From Bimastos eiseni (Eukaryota; Annelida; Clitellata; Crassiclitellata; Lumbricidae): a stretch of DNA of 64,000 nucleotides. Of the stretch, positions 58,701-64,000 are shown piece by piece. The stretch spans positions 18,240,358-18,304,357 of the forward strand of contig OY365810.1 of assembly GCA_959347315.1 (NCBI GenBank), in the 5' to 3' direction. Numbering within the stretch: the first letter of the stretch is position 1; every line of letters begins with the position of its first letter. Both the position numbers and the translations under genes were made by a program. Under the pieces are notes generated by a model. It ran no database searches. It was not told the DNA's origin and saw nothing but the letters and a program-made list of their open reading frames with translations.

Positions 58701-61700
58701 AGCAAGCAAGGCGAGTTAGGTGATCATGCACAATGCGGTCAACCAAAGATTTTGACACAGGCTGCTATTAAAATAATCAAAAAGGCGAAATACAGACGAG
58801 GATTTGGATTGAGACAGATAGAAAAATCTCTCAAGGCAGGTGGACTGAAGGGCAACAAAGAAACAATCAGAAATTACATGAAAGTGGAGTTGAAGTGGAG
58901 ATGTTGGAAACGCAGAAAGGCGCCATTGCTAACAGACGCTCAGAGGAAAAAACGGTTGTTATTCGCGCGGCAGCATAGATATTGGAAATTCGAAGACCGG
59001 TCTAATGTTCTATTAAGTGACAAATCGCCGTATCAAGTGTTCTATGTTCCAAACTCACGCAATGACACCGTTTGGGGTTCGCAAGAAGAAAATGTTCCTG
59101 TCGCCTCGCAGGTTAAGTTTAGTCCGACTGTTCTTGTGTGGGGAGATATGACAGCCTCAGGATTAATGCGACTACATTTTGTACCTCAGCATACATCAAT
59201 TAACTCAGAGTATTTTATCAATAACATTTTAAAGAAGGAATTAAAACCAGTTTACACGAGACTGGACACTTCTGGAACGATCTCGAAACGTCGTCACTTC
59301 ACTGACAACGCCGTTAGCGTTTTCCAACAGGATGGTGCGCGAACACATACATCTGCTGTTTCGAGATCATGGCTGAACGAAAATATTTCTAACTACATTG
59401 AAAACTGGCCTCCCAACTCTCCTGATCTCTCACCGAGTACACTCTCAAGCAGTGTCTACAAAGATCCTGAACCAAAGACTCCTGCTCAGCTAAAACGTCG
59501 TTTGCGAAAAGCATGGAATTCGATATCGGTTGAAACTTTGCACAACCTCATCGAATCTTTGCCCAGACGAATGAAAGCTGTTATATCCAGCAAAGGCAAC
59601 ACTATTGCCTATGAAATGGTACAATAATTATTGCTCTTTGTTGTGTATTTTTTTTAACAAACTAGCAAAATCATTCACGAACTTATTGGACAACGTGTAT
59701 ATGGGCAGAGCAGTAGAACGGTCAGCAACAAGTCACACCCTCTCTGGCCCTTAACCAGAAATCTAGAATTCAAACAATCCAGAAGGTAAATAACTAGAGT
59801 TTTTGTACGGCTAGCATCCTTCAGTAAACTTATATGCAAAATGAACACACATTGACACCATGCAATAGATGAAAAGATCAGACTGTCATTTACCATGATT
59901 GGAAATAAGGGCACTGACATGATTCCCACATGTCCTTCAGCGCTAACCAAAAAGAACAAATTCTTAACTGTGCAGAAACATAAACTGTGCAGAAACACAA
60001 AAACAATGAATCTCTACACACCTAGCTGCCAGTGGTTCATCACTTTCATCTCCCGAGTCTTCATACTTTCGTTTCTTTGAAGGCGACTGTTTAACTTCAG
60101 GCTTAACCTTCACCTTATCCAATCTAGCCATCTGAAACAAAATAAATTACCTAAACTGCCCTGGCACTGAAAATTAATGCTGAATCCACATCAGAAACAA
60201 TATCAAGCAGTGGAAAATGGAAGCAATTTTACATAGTGGAAAATTCAACAGCAGCTGTAGATATATTCTGTGGCTTGCAATTACCAATTTGCCACTTATG
60301 ATTTCTTAATCCATTAAAACAGTTCATATGCTATGTGATTATTACAATTGCCAATTATGAACAAAATTAAGGCTGTACTGATTAATCTGCCATACTCCTA
60401 ATGGGGCCGATTATGAGAGCAATCGGCAGTAATCCCCGCAGTAGCGGTATCAGCTATGAAAATCGGTGTCAATATTAAAAACTATATTTATATTTGCCTT
60501 TATAATATTATTTTCAGTCTTTAAGAGCAAAATGGTAGTGTTCGCATCTTTCGCACCCCTCTTGCCTATGGGCCTGTACACAGGTAAAGTAATTAATCAG
60601 TGAGGCATCCAGTTAAATAGCTATGGGTTCCACTTAATTTATCTAGTCATTCTAGTGGCCTAATATTTTGCATTACACTGGAATCAAACAATATAACAGT
60701 CACAACCAAGTTACTGCTGTGCTATGTGCATTCATAATAAATTAAGCTTCTAACGATCATTTATAGGGCTGTAAATTTTTCGTGGTCATTGCAAAATTTG
60801 CGAATTTTGAATACTATCGCTAATTTAACGTTTTACAGCAAATGGTTGCGAATTTGACAGTTTTTTTCGTGCTGCTCGTGTTTTTGATGTGGTAAAGACA
60901 AAGGTTCTTAACATTATTTACGACTTCGTGTGCAAAAACAATCTGTGGCTAAAGAAGGACGTTCAGTTTAAGCCCGTAGGCCTATCGGGTTTCAGATTAG
61001 TAGCAATTGTAGAACATGCAATGCGCCCGTCGAATTTAATCGGAGGAACAGTTGCTCTAAGCACTTCAATAAGCACCAATCACAAGCGCAAAGCACAAAA
61101 TGTTGATAGTGGAAAGGTAAAAATTGGAACCTGCTTTTTCAGCTGTGTTTGCATAGCAGACATCGTACCAACAGCACACGCCATTATTATCATGAATGGT
61201 CTTTGATTATACTCAGTTATTGACTTATTTATTGTGTTACACATTTGACCGCGAATTCTGTGTTTTTGGCCGCGAATTGTTGAATTTTCAAACGCAACGA
61301 ATTTACAGCCCTAATCATTTCTAATGTCAACACAGTCGATTATTCATTTCATTCCGTAATGCATAATTGGCATTTTCACATATTCAAAATTTTAGAAGTA
61401 AATCACTAACCATTATCATGGCTGGTGCAAACAGCAAAATATGTGCCTCACTGCTTGCATTACAATAGTAGCAGTAGGTCTATATTTTAGAACCAGACAT
61501 CTTTGGAAAACACAATGAAAAAATCGGTCTCATAATTATCGGTATCGGCTATTTTTATTGGTATTGGCAATTAAATAATCTGCTATAATCAGTATTGGCA
61601 AAAAGTGATATCGGTACAGCTCTAAACAAAATGTTGTTGTCTTTGAAGCACTGTCGTTTGCAAGACTAGAAACTTCAAGACCAAGACTGTGAGGTGCTGA

Positions 61701-63365
61701 GGCCGAGAGATACCAAGACAGTAAAAGACAAGTGATCTTATAAAAAAAGGCGGTAAAATACTAATGTAAAATACTAATACAGTTTTCGAGAATAAGGTTC
61801 ATTTGTAATTTCAATTTGAAACTTATAATGTATATAATACCAATTCCTGAAAACAGTTTTTATATTGCCGCCTTTTATCTTTTTCGATATCTCTTCATCG
61901 GCCTACTTTCTGAATAGCATAAAAAAAGCCTTTTTAGACACATCTGAAATCTTCTAGACGATTTTAAACGAGCAAATTCGATATAAAATGAAATTATAAA
62001 TTTGCGCATATCTTTACTCACTCTGAGCAACTTGAGGTTGTTCCGATCATTTCGGTTATGCTGGCTTACATCACTGTTTGTCAATAACTTCAAATTGTGT
62101 AAACGCAAACTTCACACTTTCAGGTTCTCTCTGACATTTTTCCACTTTAAGATAATTGAACTGATTTTAGTATCATGTGACTTGCGAGTTAACCAGAATT
62201 ACCGTTTCTCTTAGATTCCAGTTTCTAGCACAAAATTCTAAGACAGTTAACGCTAAACTTATCGAGACCACTTGTTCGGGACAAAACAAGACTTTTACTT
62301 CGAGACAGTTTCTAAAAATTCGAGGCACCACCGCGAAATCGAAACAACAGGCTTCCGAGACCGAGGCACTAAAAAATATCTCGAGACGTCTCGAGACCGA
62401 GACACTGTCTCGAGACCATACAACTCTGCTCCGAAGTCAAGACCTAAGTATTGATGCCTTGGAAATCTGAAAGTGGCAGTTTCTGTTAATAAGAATCAAT
62501 TATTTATTGGGTTCTTAAAATGTGCTTTATAAAAGTCAAGATACATCAGCATTTGCAGTTTAATGTAAACTATAGATTCTACATGAAGCAATTATCAATC
62601 TTAAAGCTCCGAGCACAGTCACAGTAATCACTTATTGACCCCTAATACTAAAAGCATAAATTTATAACTTAAGTCAATCTAAAAGTGAAAGATATTCATC
62701 ATACCAGTGGTACATCGTCATCATCGTCACTTGCCGCTCTGCTTTTCACATTTTTCAGCTGAGAAAACTGTAAAGGTAAAATAAATAAAATTTAAACGAA
62801 ATTTAATAACTAAGAAATTCAATCACCTTTCAAGTACTCTCAGGCTCATTAGTGTGTAAGAGCAATGTTAAACTAGTAATGATCTTACACCGACAGCTAG
62901 ACTTTAAAATATCCTCTTCTCTTCAAGTCCCAGGACCATTTACAGTCCACATCAATACATGCTATGCAATCCTTGTTTTTTAGACTATTTGAGATGTTGG
63001 AAGTTCTATCAGTCGAATTATGTACACCTGGCATCCATCCATCCATTCTGCTCAGTTGCTTGTCATTTCGTGCTCAACTTACCTTTTTCCAATTACTAAT
63101 CCTTCTGTTCTTACAGGCTGATCTTCTCGATAATGACCTACCGGTTTGTTATTGGGTGATCCCTTGTGTGTCAGACTTTGGTGCAATAGAAGTTATAAAA
63201 CAAATTACATTACAGTACTAAATAGCAAAGCAGACTTATTACATGCTGACATTTGGGGAAAAGGTTGACAATAAATTGAATAAATGCATTTATACCAGTG
63301 CTGCATCATCTTCATCTTTTGGCTCAACTTTCACTTCTTTACCAATGTTGTCTGCCTTCTGCAAC
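31423..63365 (-). CDS. TOP1: DNA topoisomerase I (type IB), 17 exons, N terminus outside the window
   Basis: TOP1 relaxes supercoiled DNA in the nucleus by nicking one strand and forming a 3'-phosphotyrosyl bond, mainly during transcription and replication. Seventeen minus-strand exons with GT/AG borders join in frame to about 705 residues; the human protein has 765, so roughly the first 60 residues lie beyond the right edge. Order: charged N-terminal region (exons 63365-57641), linker to the core (52652-52540), core subdomains (51134 to 39338), coiled-coil linker (36119-35033), C-terminal domain (34496 and 31525). All five catalytic residues of the family are present: R of LRAGNEK, K of [12 protein letters not shown] of FRTYNAS, H of LCNHQR and the nucleophilic Y of SKLNYLDPR. 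The protein ends [15 protein letters not shown]. No frameshift or internal stop was found. Introns are long and loaded with transposable elements. The gene is convergent with the IRF-like gene. Confidence 0.97.
31526..32402. other. TOP1 intron, nothing recognised
   Basis: AT-rich intron next to the last TOP1 exon. Confidence 0.5.
32410..33210. mobile_element. Fold-back element built of TTTCACCTC subrepeats
   Basis: The left end (about 32417-32522) is an array of CTTTCACCTC, CGTTTCACCTCCGGA and CACCTCTAGGGG words. The right end (33060-33207) is the inverted array (AGGTGAAAGCCCCTAG, CGGAGGTGAAAC), in more copies. The heptamer GTCCACC lies on both flanks (32403-32409 and 33211-33217). The 540-bp middle is AT-rich without coding signal. 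Such subrepeat-built inverted ends resemble fold-back elements. Confidence 0.75.
33218..34425. other. TOP1 intron, nothing recognised
   Basis: AT-rich intron between the fold-back element and the tyrosine exon; no repeats identified. Confidence 0.5.
34426..34496 (-). CDS. TOP1: TOP1 exon with the active-site tyrosine
   Basis: The acceptor TTTAAAG precedes 34496; the donor TCTTG|GTAGGA follows 34426. It encodes [20 protein letters not shown] then TVS. The tyrosine of SKLNYLDPR, codon 34454-34452, corresponds to human Y723, which forms the covalent link to DNA. Confidence 0.98.
34743..34965. repeat. 43-bp minisatellite in a TOP1 intron
   Basis: Five head-to-tail units of about 43 bp (ACATATAAATAGACAAGGGA, then TAAATTCAATGAATCTGCAT) with few differences, partly in the last introns of TOP1. 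Confidence 0.95.
35033..35111 (-). CDS. TOP1: TOP1 exon, coiled-coil linker
   Basis: The acceptor TTTTCAG precedes 35111; the donor ACAAG|GTATAG follows 35033. It encodes [20 protein letters not shown] then VQATDK, aligned to the human linker helix end. It joins both neighbours in phase. Confidence 0.95.
35547..36044 (+). mobile_element. Short RTE LINE 3' fragment flanked by a 70-bp duplication of a TOP1 exon-intron border
   Basis: The 358-bp insert (35617-35974) is the 3' end of the same RTE family as 43286-45016 ([20 protein letters not shown], then EGRKKKW). It is flanked by 70-bp direct repeats at 35547-35616 and 35975-36044 that differ at two positions. The right repeat includes the last 20 bases of a TOP1 exon, its donor and 50 bases of intron; the left repeat is the copy. 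Typical LINE duplications are far shorter (11-12 bp for the two sister copies here). Confidence 0.9.
36025..36119 (-). CDS. TOP1: TOP1 exon, coiled-coil linker
   Basis: The acceptor TTTGTTAG precedes 36119; the donor CGCAG|GTAGCA follows 36025. It encodes [20 protein letters not shown] then [11 protein letters not shown]. The last 20 bases and the donor are duplicated in the intron at 35597-35616 (see the LINE insertion at 35617). Confidence 0.94.
37645..38281. mobile_element. Fold-back type element made of GACAATTCG subrepeats
   Basis: The left end has repeated GGACAATTCG/GCAATTCGTC words (37650-37735). The right end has the inverted form (GACGAATTGCCCGCGAAGAATTGCCC, 38251-38277). Flanks CCAATGTTCCGGTA (37631-37644) and CCAATGTTTCGGTA (38281-38294) match at 13 of 14 positions, which looks like a target duplication. 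No coding sequence recognised. Confidence 0.65.
38349..38994. mobile_element. hAT-type MITE with perfect 8-bp target duplication
   Basis: Starts TAGAGCTGTATCAATATC and ends GTATCGGTACAGCTCTA. The octamer ATTGTCTG flanks both sides exactly (38341-38348 and 38995-39002). End regions repeat CCGATTAT/ATCGGC-like words. Same family as 60368-61624. The 646-bp interior has no transposase. Confidence 0.88.
39338..39465 (-). CDS. TOP1: TOP1 exon, catalytic core (LCNHQR)
   Basis: The acceptor GTTGCAG precedes 39465; the donor AAG|GTTTGC follows 39338. It encodes [20 protein letters not shown] then [20 protein letters not shown]. The histidine of LCNHQR corresponds to catalytic H632. Confidence 0.97.
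40312..40426 (-). CDS. TOP1: TOP1 exon, catalytic core (FRTYNAS)
   Basis: The acceptor TTTGTAG precedes 40426; the donor AATC|GTGAGT follows 40312. It encodes [20 protein letters not shown], then [18 protein letters not shown]. The arginine of FRTYN corresponds to human catalytic R590. Confidence 0.97.
40945..42090. mobile_element. CAGGGTTGAT-ended hAT-type element with perfect 8-bp target duplication
   Basis: Starts CAGGGTTGATAAAAATCGC and ends CGAATCCACCCTG. The octamer CATGTAGT flanks both sides exactly (40937-40944 and 42091-42098). Each end carries clusters of GATTTAAATC/AAATCAGATTTTTT words: about 150 bp on the left, about 90 bp on the right. The 1146-bp interior has no transposase frame. 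Confidence 0.88.
42500..42872. repeat. GTCTCGAGAC-rich dispersed repeat, copy 1
   Basis: Rich in CGAGAC/GTCTCGAGAC words at both ends, with an AT-rich middle (GTAATTTCAATTCGAAACTTATAATGTATATA region). It ends CTCGAGACCATACAACTCTGG. A relative with the same end is at 61665-62430. Probably a non-autonomous transposon; clear inverted ends were not resolved. Confidence 0.6.
43094..45245. repeat. Diverged two-unit tandem repeat split by the RTE insertion
   Basis: Segments about 43094-43285 and 45060-45245 are alignable (TCTAAATC, AAAAAACGA, CAACATAA, CGCAACGA, CCAGCTA, CCCA(G/A)CAAAT in the same order). They make two diverged units of about 200-230 bp. The LINE landed at the boundary between the units. 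Confidence 0.6.
43286..45016 (+). mobile_element. RTE (BovB-like) LINE, 5'-truncated, plus strand
   Basis: Flanked by a 12-bp duplication ACCCAGCAAATT (43274-43285 and 45017-45028). Plus-strand pieces in order: [60 protein letters not shown] (first RT catalytic site), [20 protein letters not shown], then HVDN in place of YADD, and near the 3' end [20 protein letters not shown]. At least five frameshifts or stops are present. The order and wording match the BovB/RTE clade. It is the longest of three copies here. Confidence 0.92.
45862..46113 (-). CDS. TOP1: TOP1 exon, catalytic core (two active-site residues)
   Basis: The acceptor TTTGTAG precedes 46113; the donor AAT|GTAAGC follows 45862. 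Eighty-four codons starting [20 protein letters not shown], then [15 protein letters not shown]. The arginine of LRAGNEK and the lysine of GKDSIRYYN correspond to human catalytic R488 and K532. Confidence 0.97.
46469..46693 (-). CDS. TOP1: TOP1 exon, core (subdomain with VALYFIDK)
   Basis: The acceptor GATTAG precedes 46693; the donor AAG|GTAGTT follows 46469. Seventy-five codons: [20 protein letters not shown], then [20 protein letters not shown] and [12 protein letters not shown]. Confidence 0.97.
46765..47551. mobile_element. TATACTCGACTATAAGTC-ended element, copy 2
   Basis: The left end CGTATATACTCGACTATAAG and a decayed inverted right end (CTTATACCTGAATTGACTAATCATCAAGTAT, with an upstream AATACACTTCGACTTATA) mark a third member of the family at 21957-22558. 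It lies in the TOP1 intron between the exons ending at 46693 and starting at 47770. No transposase frame. Confidence 0.6.
47770..47833 (-). CDS. TOP1: TOP1 exon, core
   Basis: The acceptor TTTGCAG precedes 47833; the donor ACA|GTGAGT follows 47770. It encodes [20 protein letters not shown] then T; the [15 protein letters not shown] block is diagnostic. Confidence 0.96.
48512..49458 (-). mobile_element. RTE (BovB-like) LINE, 5'-truncated, minus strand
   Basis: Flanked by an 11-bp duplication AAATTGCATCA at 48501-48511 and 49459-49469. Minus-strand pieces include [40 protein letters not shown] (RT motif) and [20 protein letters not shown]. The 5' end stops at the segment corresponding to about 43788 in the longer copy. 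The YADD catalytic site is decayed to HVDN, as in the 43286-45016 copy. Confidence 0.9.
49824..50011 (-). CDS. TOP1: TOP1 exon, core ([11 protein letters not shown] region)
   Basis: The acceptor AATCCAG precedes 50011; the donor AGCAA|GTAAGT follows 49824. It encodes [20 protein letters not shown], then [20 protein letters not shown] and [10 protein letters not shown], including the nearly invariant PPGLFRGRG block. Confidence 0.97.
50295..50417 (-). CDS. TOP1: TOP1 exon, core
   Basis: The acceptor TTATCAG precedes 50417; the donor CTG|GTATAA follows 50295. Forty-one codons from [20 protein letters not shown] to [11 protein letters not shown]. Confidence 0.95.
50897..51134 (-). CDS. TOP1: TOP1 exon, core subdomain start
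   Basis: The acceptor TTATTCAG precedes 51134; the donor AAA|GTAAGT follows 50897. It encodes [40 protein letters not shown], a helical middle with [17 protein letters not shown], and [13 protein letters not shown]. These are among the most conserved TOP1 stretches. Confidence 0.97.
51480..52040 (+). mobile_element. Decayed LINE 3' end (CR1/L2-like)
   Basis: The best piece is [20 protein letters not shown], then [20 protein letters not shown], ending in TAA near 51990. This matches the C-terminal signature AF(S/A)VAGP.LWN.LPL of CR1/L2-group elements. It is followed by GGTGCTATATAAATC, a typical tail. Upstream frames are broken. Confidence 0.7.
52540..52652 (-). CDS. TOP1: TOP1 exon, linker into the core
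   Basis: The acceptor TTTATAG precedes 52652; the donor AAATG|GTAACA follows 52540. It reads [20 protein letters not shown] then [18 protein letters not shown]. The split tryptophan codon is completed by the next exon to give WKWWEE, the conserved start of the TOP1 core. Confidence 0.93.
52880..53412. repeat. Two copies of a 190-200-bp repeat resembling a LINE 3' tail
   Basis: Copies at about 52880-53100 and 53195-53412 share GGTTTTTGACCCTGG/GGTTTTTGGCCCTGG, GGTGT(C/T)CC near the middle, ACGGCGAAGGTTT and AATAGCTGTAAAA(G/C)TGT. Each ends in an ACAGAGACAC-rich stretch. GC-rich body and A-rich tail resemble RTE-type LINE or SINE 3' ends. No protein motif. Confidence 0.7.
53485..54963. mobile_element. 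TATACTCGACTAT-ended element, copy 3, with nested insertion
   Basis: The left end ATATACTCGACTATACGTTC and the right end TTCTCGACTTATAGTC are inverted. The inner right flank (TTGAATATTCAGTCCGAAAATATC through TTTTGTCTCGAGTATAAGTC) is the reverse complement of the left flank of copy 1 at 21957-22080. Its interior differs from copy 1 and includes the hAT-like fragment at 54108-54535. Confidence 0.7.
54108..54535. mobile_element. Partial copy of the 60764-61313 hAT-type family
   Basis: The left end TAAGGCTGTAAATTTTTCG, an early CAGCGAAATTTAGCGTTT-like segment and the later GCTCAGTTATTGACTTATTT segment match the 60764-61313 element in order. The right terminus could not be found, so the copy is truncated or decayed. 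Confidence 0.6.
55558..55790. repeat. (TA)n-rich microsatellite block
   Basis: Several TA runs (55560-55588, 55594-55624, 55706-55726, 55738-55789) separated by short unique sequence. Confidence 0.95.
55879..55914. repeat. (GT)n microsatellite
   Basis: GT/GTAT repeats; a second GT run lies at 56541-56565. Confidence 0.95.
57641..57722 (-). CDS. TOP1: TOP1 exon, N-terminal charged region
   Basis: The acceptor TTTTAG precedes 57722; the donor AAG|GTAAGT follows 57641. The first A completes an arginine codon; the exon then reads [20 protein letters not shown] and DDDFAPK. It closely resembles the exon at 60022-60131 in motif order (KVKV, SKKRK, acidic run). Confidence 0.85.
57780..57980 (-). 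mobile_element. tRNA-derived SINE, copy 2
   Basis: Reverse-strand relative of 9025-9259: GATGTTGGAAGAAGGGTG tail region, GTGCACACGCC, CAAAGGACTTGCTCA-type middle, B-box GGTTCGACCC and an A-box region near 57945-57970 (complement of GCTCTAACCAATCAGCCAC). Diverged, with small indels. It lies in the TOP1 intron between the exons at 57641-57722 and 60022-60131. Confidence 0.85.
58341..59697 (+). mobile_element. Nearly complete Tc1/mariner-superfamily transposon
   Basis: A 1357-bp element in a TOP1 intron, flanked by TA on both sides. Its inverted ends share TGTCCAATAAGTTCGTGAA (left 58344 onward; right complement ending near 59693) with further matching bases inward (AATTTTGC against GATTTTGC). 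It encloses the transposase frame 58572-59627. Length and structure are typical of the superfamily. The terminal 3-5 bases differ between ends. Confidence 0.9.
58572..59627 (+). CDS. Tc1/mariner-type DDE transposase, probably inactive
   Basis: The 351-residue frame starts [12 protein letters not shown]. Residues 9-110 form the paired helix-turn-helix DNA-binding region ([20 protein letters not shown] is the first recognition helix; [12 protein letters not shown] belongs to the second). The catalytic domain follows, with the first aspartate at D150 ([11 protein letters not shown]) and the second at D254 ([11 protein letters not shown]). In the family the third acidic residue comes a few residues after SPDLSP (usually PIE). 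Here the sequence reads [16 protein letters not shown], with no acidic residue at the expected spot, which suggests a small local rearrangement. The frame is otherwise uninterrupted, so the insertion is fairly young. An in-frame ATG at 58572 is the natural start, about 230 bp inside the left end. Confidence 0.9.
   Translation: MSKTADVQLRSKAAILAEEGYSYSVIGDKLGRSKGWVAKWVEKSKQGELGDHAQCGQPKILTQAAIKIIKKAKYRRGFGLRQIEKSLKAGGLKGNKETIRNYMKVELKWRCWKRRKAPLLTDAQRKKRLLFARQHRYWKFEDRSNVLLSDKSPYQVFYVPNSRNDTVWGSQEENVPVASQVKFSPTVLVWGDMTASGLMRLHFVPQHTSINSEYFINNILKKELKPVYTRLDTSGTISKRRHFTDNAVSVFQQDGARTHTSAVSRSWLNENISNYIENWPPNSPDLSPSTLSSSVYKDPEPKTPAQLKRRLRKAWNSISVETLHNLIESLPRRMKAVISSKGNTIAYEMVQ
60022..60131 (-). 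CDS. TOP1: TOP1 exon, N-terminal charged region
   Basis: The acceptor TTTCAG precedes 60131; the donor GCTAG|GTGTGT follows 60022. It reads [20 protein letters not shown] then [16 protein letters not shown]. The KKRK cluster is a likely nuclear signal and the DSGDESDE run a likely CK2-type acidic patch. The first codon is ATG in phase 0, which would let it also serve as an alternative start. Confidence 0.85.
60368..61624. mobile_element. hAT-type element containing a nested second element
   Basis: The left end TAAGGCTGTACTGATTAATC and the right end ATCGGTACAGCTCTA are imperfect inverted repeats. The octamer AACAAAAT flanks both sides (60360-60367 and 61625-61632) exactly. Internal CCGATTATGAGAGCAATCGG-type words resemble the 38349-38994 element, which shares the ATCGGTACAGCTCTA end: same family. 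A different element is nested at 60764-61313. Confidence 0.85.
60764..61313. mobile_element. hAT-type element nested inside 60368-61624
   Basis: Starts TAGGGCTGTAAATTTTTCG and ends CGAATTTACAGCCCTA. It is flanked by ATCATTTA (60756-60763) and ATCATTTC (61314-61321), a near-perfect 8-bp duplication. It shares its left end and its CTCAGTTATTGACTTATTTA interior with the partial copy at 54108-54535. The 105-codon frame at 60889 shows no transposase motif I recognise. Confidence 0.82.
61665..62430. repeat. GTCTCGAGAC-rich dispersed repeat, copy 2
   Basis: It has the same end as copy 1 (CTCGAGACCATACAACTCTG), the same AAAGACAAGTGATC segment near the left and the same TTGAAACTTATAATGTATAT middle. 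About 340 bp (61870-62210) is absent from copy 1, so either copy 1 is deleted or something was inserted here. Confidence 0.6.
62705..62767 (-). CDS. TOP1: TOP1 exon, N-terminal charged region
   Basis: The donor CTG|GTATGA follows 62705. Two in-frame acceptors are possible, ending before 62767 or before 62758 (CTCAG), giving 21 or 18 codons. The conserved-looking part reads [16 protein letters not shown]. Confidence 0.75.
63296..63365 (-). CDS. TOP1: TOP1 exon (first in window), N-terminal charged region
   Basis: The acceptor CTAG precedes 63365; the donor CTG|GTATAA follows 63296. It reads [20 protein letters not shown] then AAL. The leading G completes a codon from an exon outside the window. 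Lysine/aspartate-rich, like the disordered nuclear-targeting region of other TOP1 proteins. Confidence 0.8.
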
Positions 63366-64000
63366 CTAGAAAACTGAATGAAAATCGTGCATTTAAGTTG
63401 AAAAACGTACATCTGATTCATAAATAAATACAATAAAAAACATAAAAGTAGAAGCAACAAAGACTTAATAACTAGATCATAGATTACTTTTAGTCTTACA
63501 CACAGCTAAGTGACCATGTGACTATTCCTTTAACCTGAAATTGTCATAAATGCAGGACAGCTATATAGCTGGTCAAACTGCACCATACAAATGGGGCAAC
63601 AGTCCAATGGGCATTAGATGAAACCCAAATGGGCTCTATGCATGCTAAACGCGAAAATATTGGTCTCACATAAGGTACATGTGGGCTCAGGCATAGGGCT
63701 GTCAACAAACACCCAAAGGCCGGGCACCTGTTAACCCGGCCAAAGACGCACGATACCTTAAACATAATGCACATAGCTTAATTACTGCTTTAATAACTGG
63801 CAATTGGCTGTCTCTTGACAAGCTAAAGTGTGTCTGATGGAAGCAGTTGCAGATCTCCGATGGTTTGCACTGAAGCAAGGTAATTTGAAGATTAGTCCAT
63901 CATACCACCAGCTTAAGACCAAGCAAACCCTGTCTCTGAGCAGGAGGTATTTGAGCCAAAGTGGCAGATTTAGCCATAGGTGTGGGGTGATTGGCTACTG
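63366..64000. other. TOP1 intron reaching the right edge
   Basis: AT-rich sequence; the next TOP1 exon upstream is not recognisable here and probably lies beyond the window. Confidence 0.5.

Noticed and set aside
63920..63990. A further upstream TOP1 exon or start codon on the minus strand near the right edge
   Set aside because: The frame there lacks the lysine/aspartate-rich composition of the neighbouring exons and runs through its possible donor to a stop; no convincing acceptor.

Overview
This is an animal nuclear DNA window: spliced genes with GT/AG introns, long AT-rich introns, many microsatellites, LINEs, a tRNA-derived SINE family, Tc1/mariner and hAT-type DNA transposons. Several signs fit an aquatic invertebrate (a BovB/RTE-like LINE, an endonuclease-bearing non-LTR family next to (ATT)n arrays, a divergent IRF-family gene), but the sequence alone does not identify the phylum. 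I see no bacterial-type operons and no CRISPR array.

Layout. Positions 1-10378 are repeat territory. They hold a degenerate reverse transcriptase copy (46-1710), two C-terminal endonuclease fragments of the same kind of element on the minus strand (1850-2285 and 5086-5397), each sandwiched between (ATT)n arrays, a decayed mariner copy, a hAT remnant with a BED-finger piece, a TA-flanked MITE and a SINE. From 10379 to 21730 on the plus strand lies a multi-exon gene. Its first coding exons encode a five-tryptophan IRF DNA-binding domain. It carries a one-base frame break in the second domain exon and an in-frame TGA in its last exon, so it is either a decaying gene or one damaged by sequence errors. 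Its introns hold CR1/L2-like LINE debris and a nested pair of hAT-like elements.

Positions 21731-31422 are intergenic, with satellite-bearing and palindromic repeats. From 31423 to 63365 on the minus strand lies DNA topoisomerase I (TOP1). Seventeen exons join in frame with consensus splice sites and cover the linker, the whole core and the C-terminal catalytic domain, including the active-site tyrosine. The gene continues past the right edge at its N-terminal end. IRF-like and TOP1 genes are convergent.

The TOP1 introns are crowded with mobile DNA: three RTE LINE copies (one made a 70-bp target duplication that copies a TOP1 splice donor), hAT-type elements with clear 8-bp target duplications (one nested in another), two fold-back elements made of short subrepeats, a second SINE copy, and an almost complete Tc1/mariner element with a 351-codon transposase lacking the expected third acidic residue. 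I found no coherent new multi-gene system. The most unusual items are the nuclease/(ATT)n arrangement, the IRF-like gene, the 70-bp duplication and the palindromic elements.
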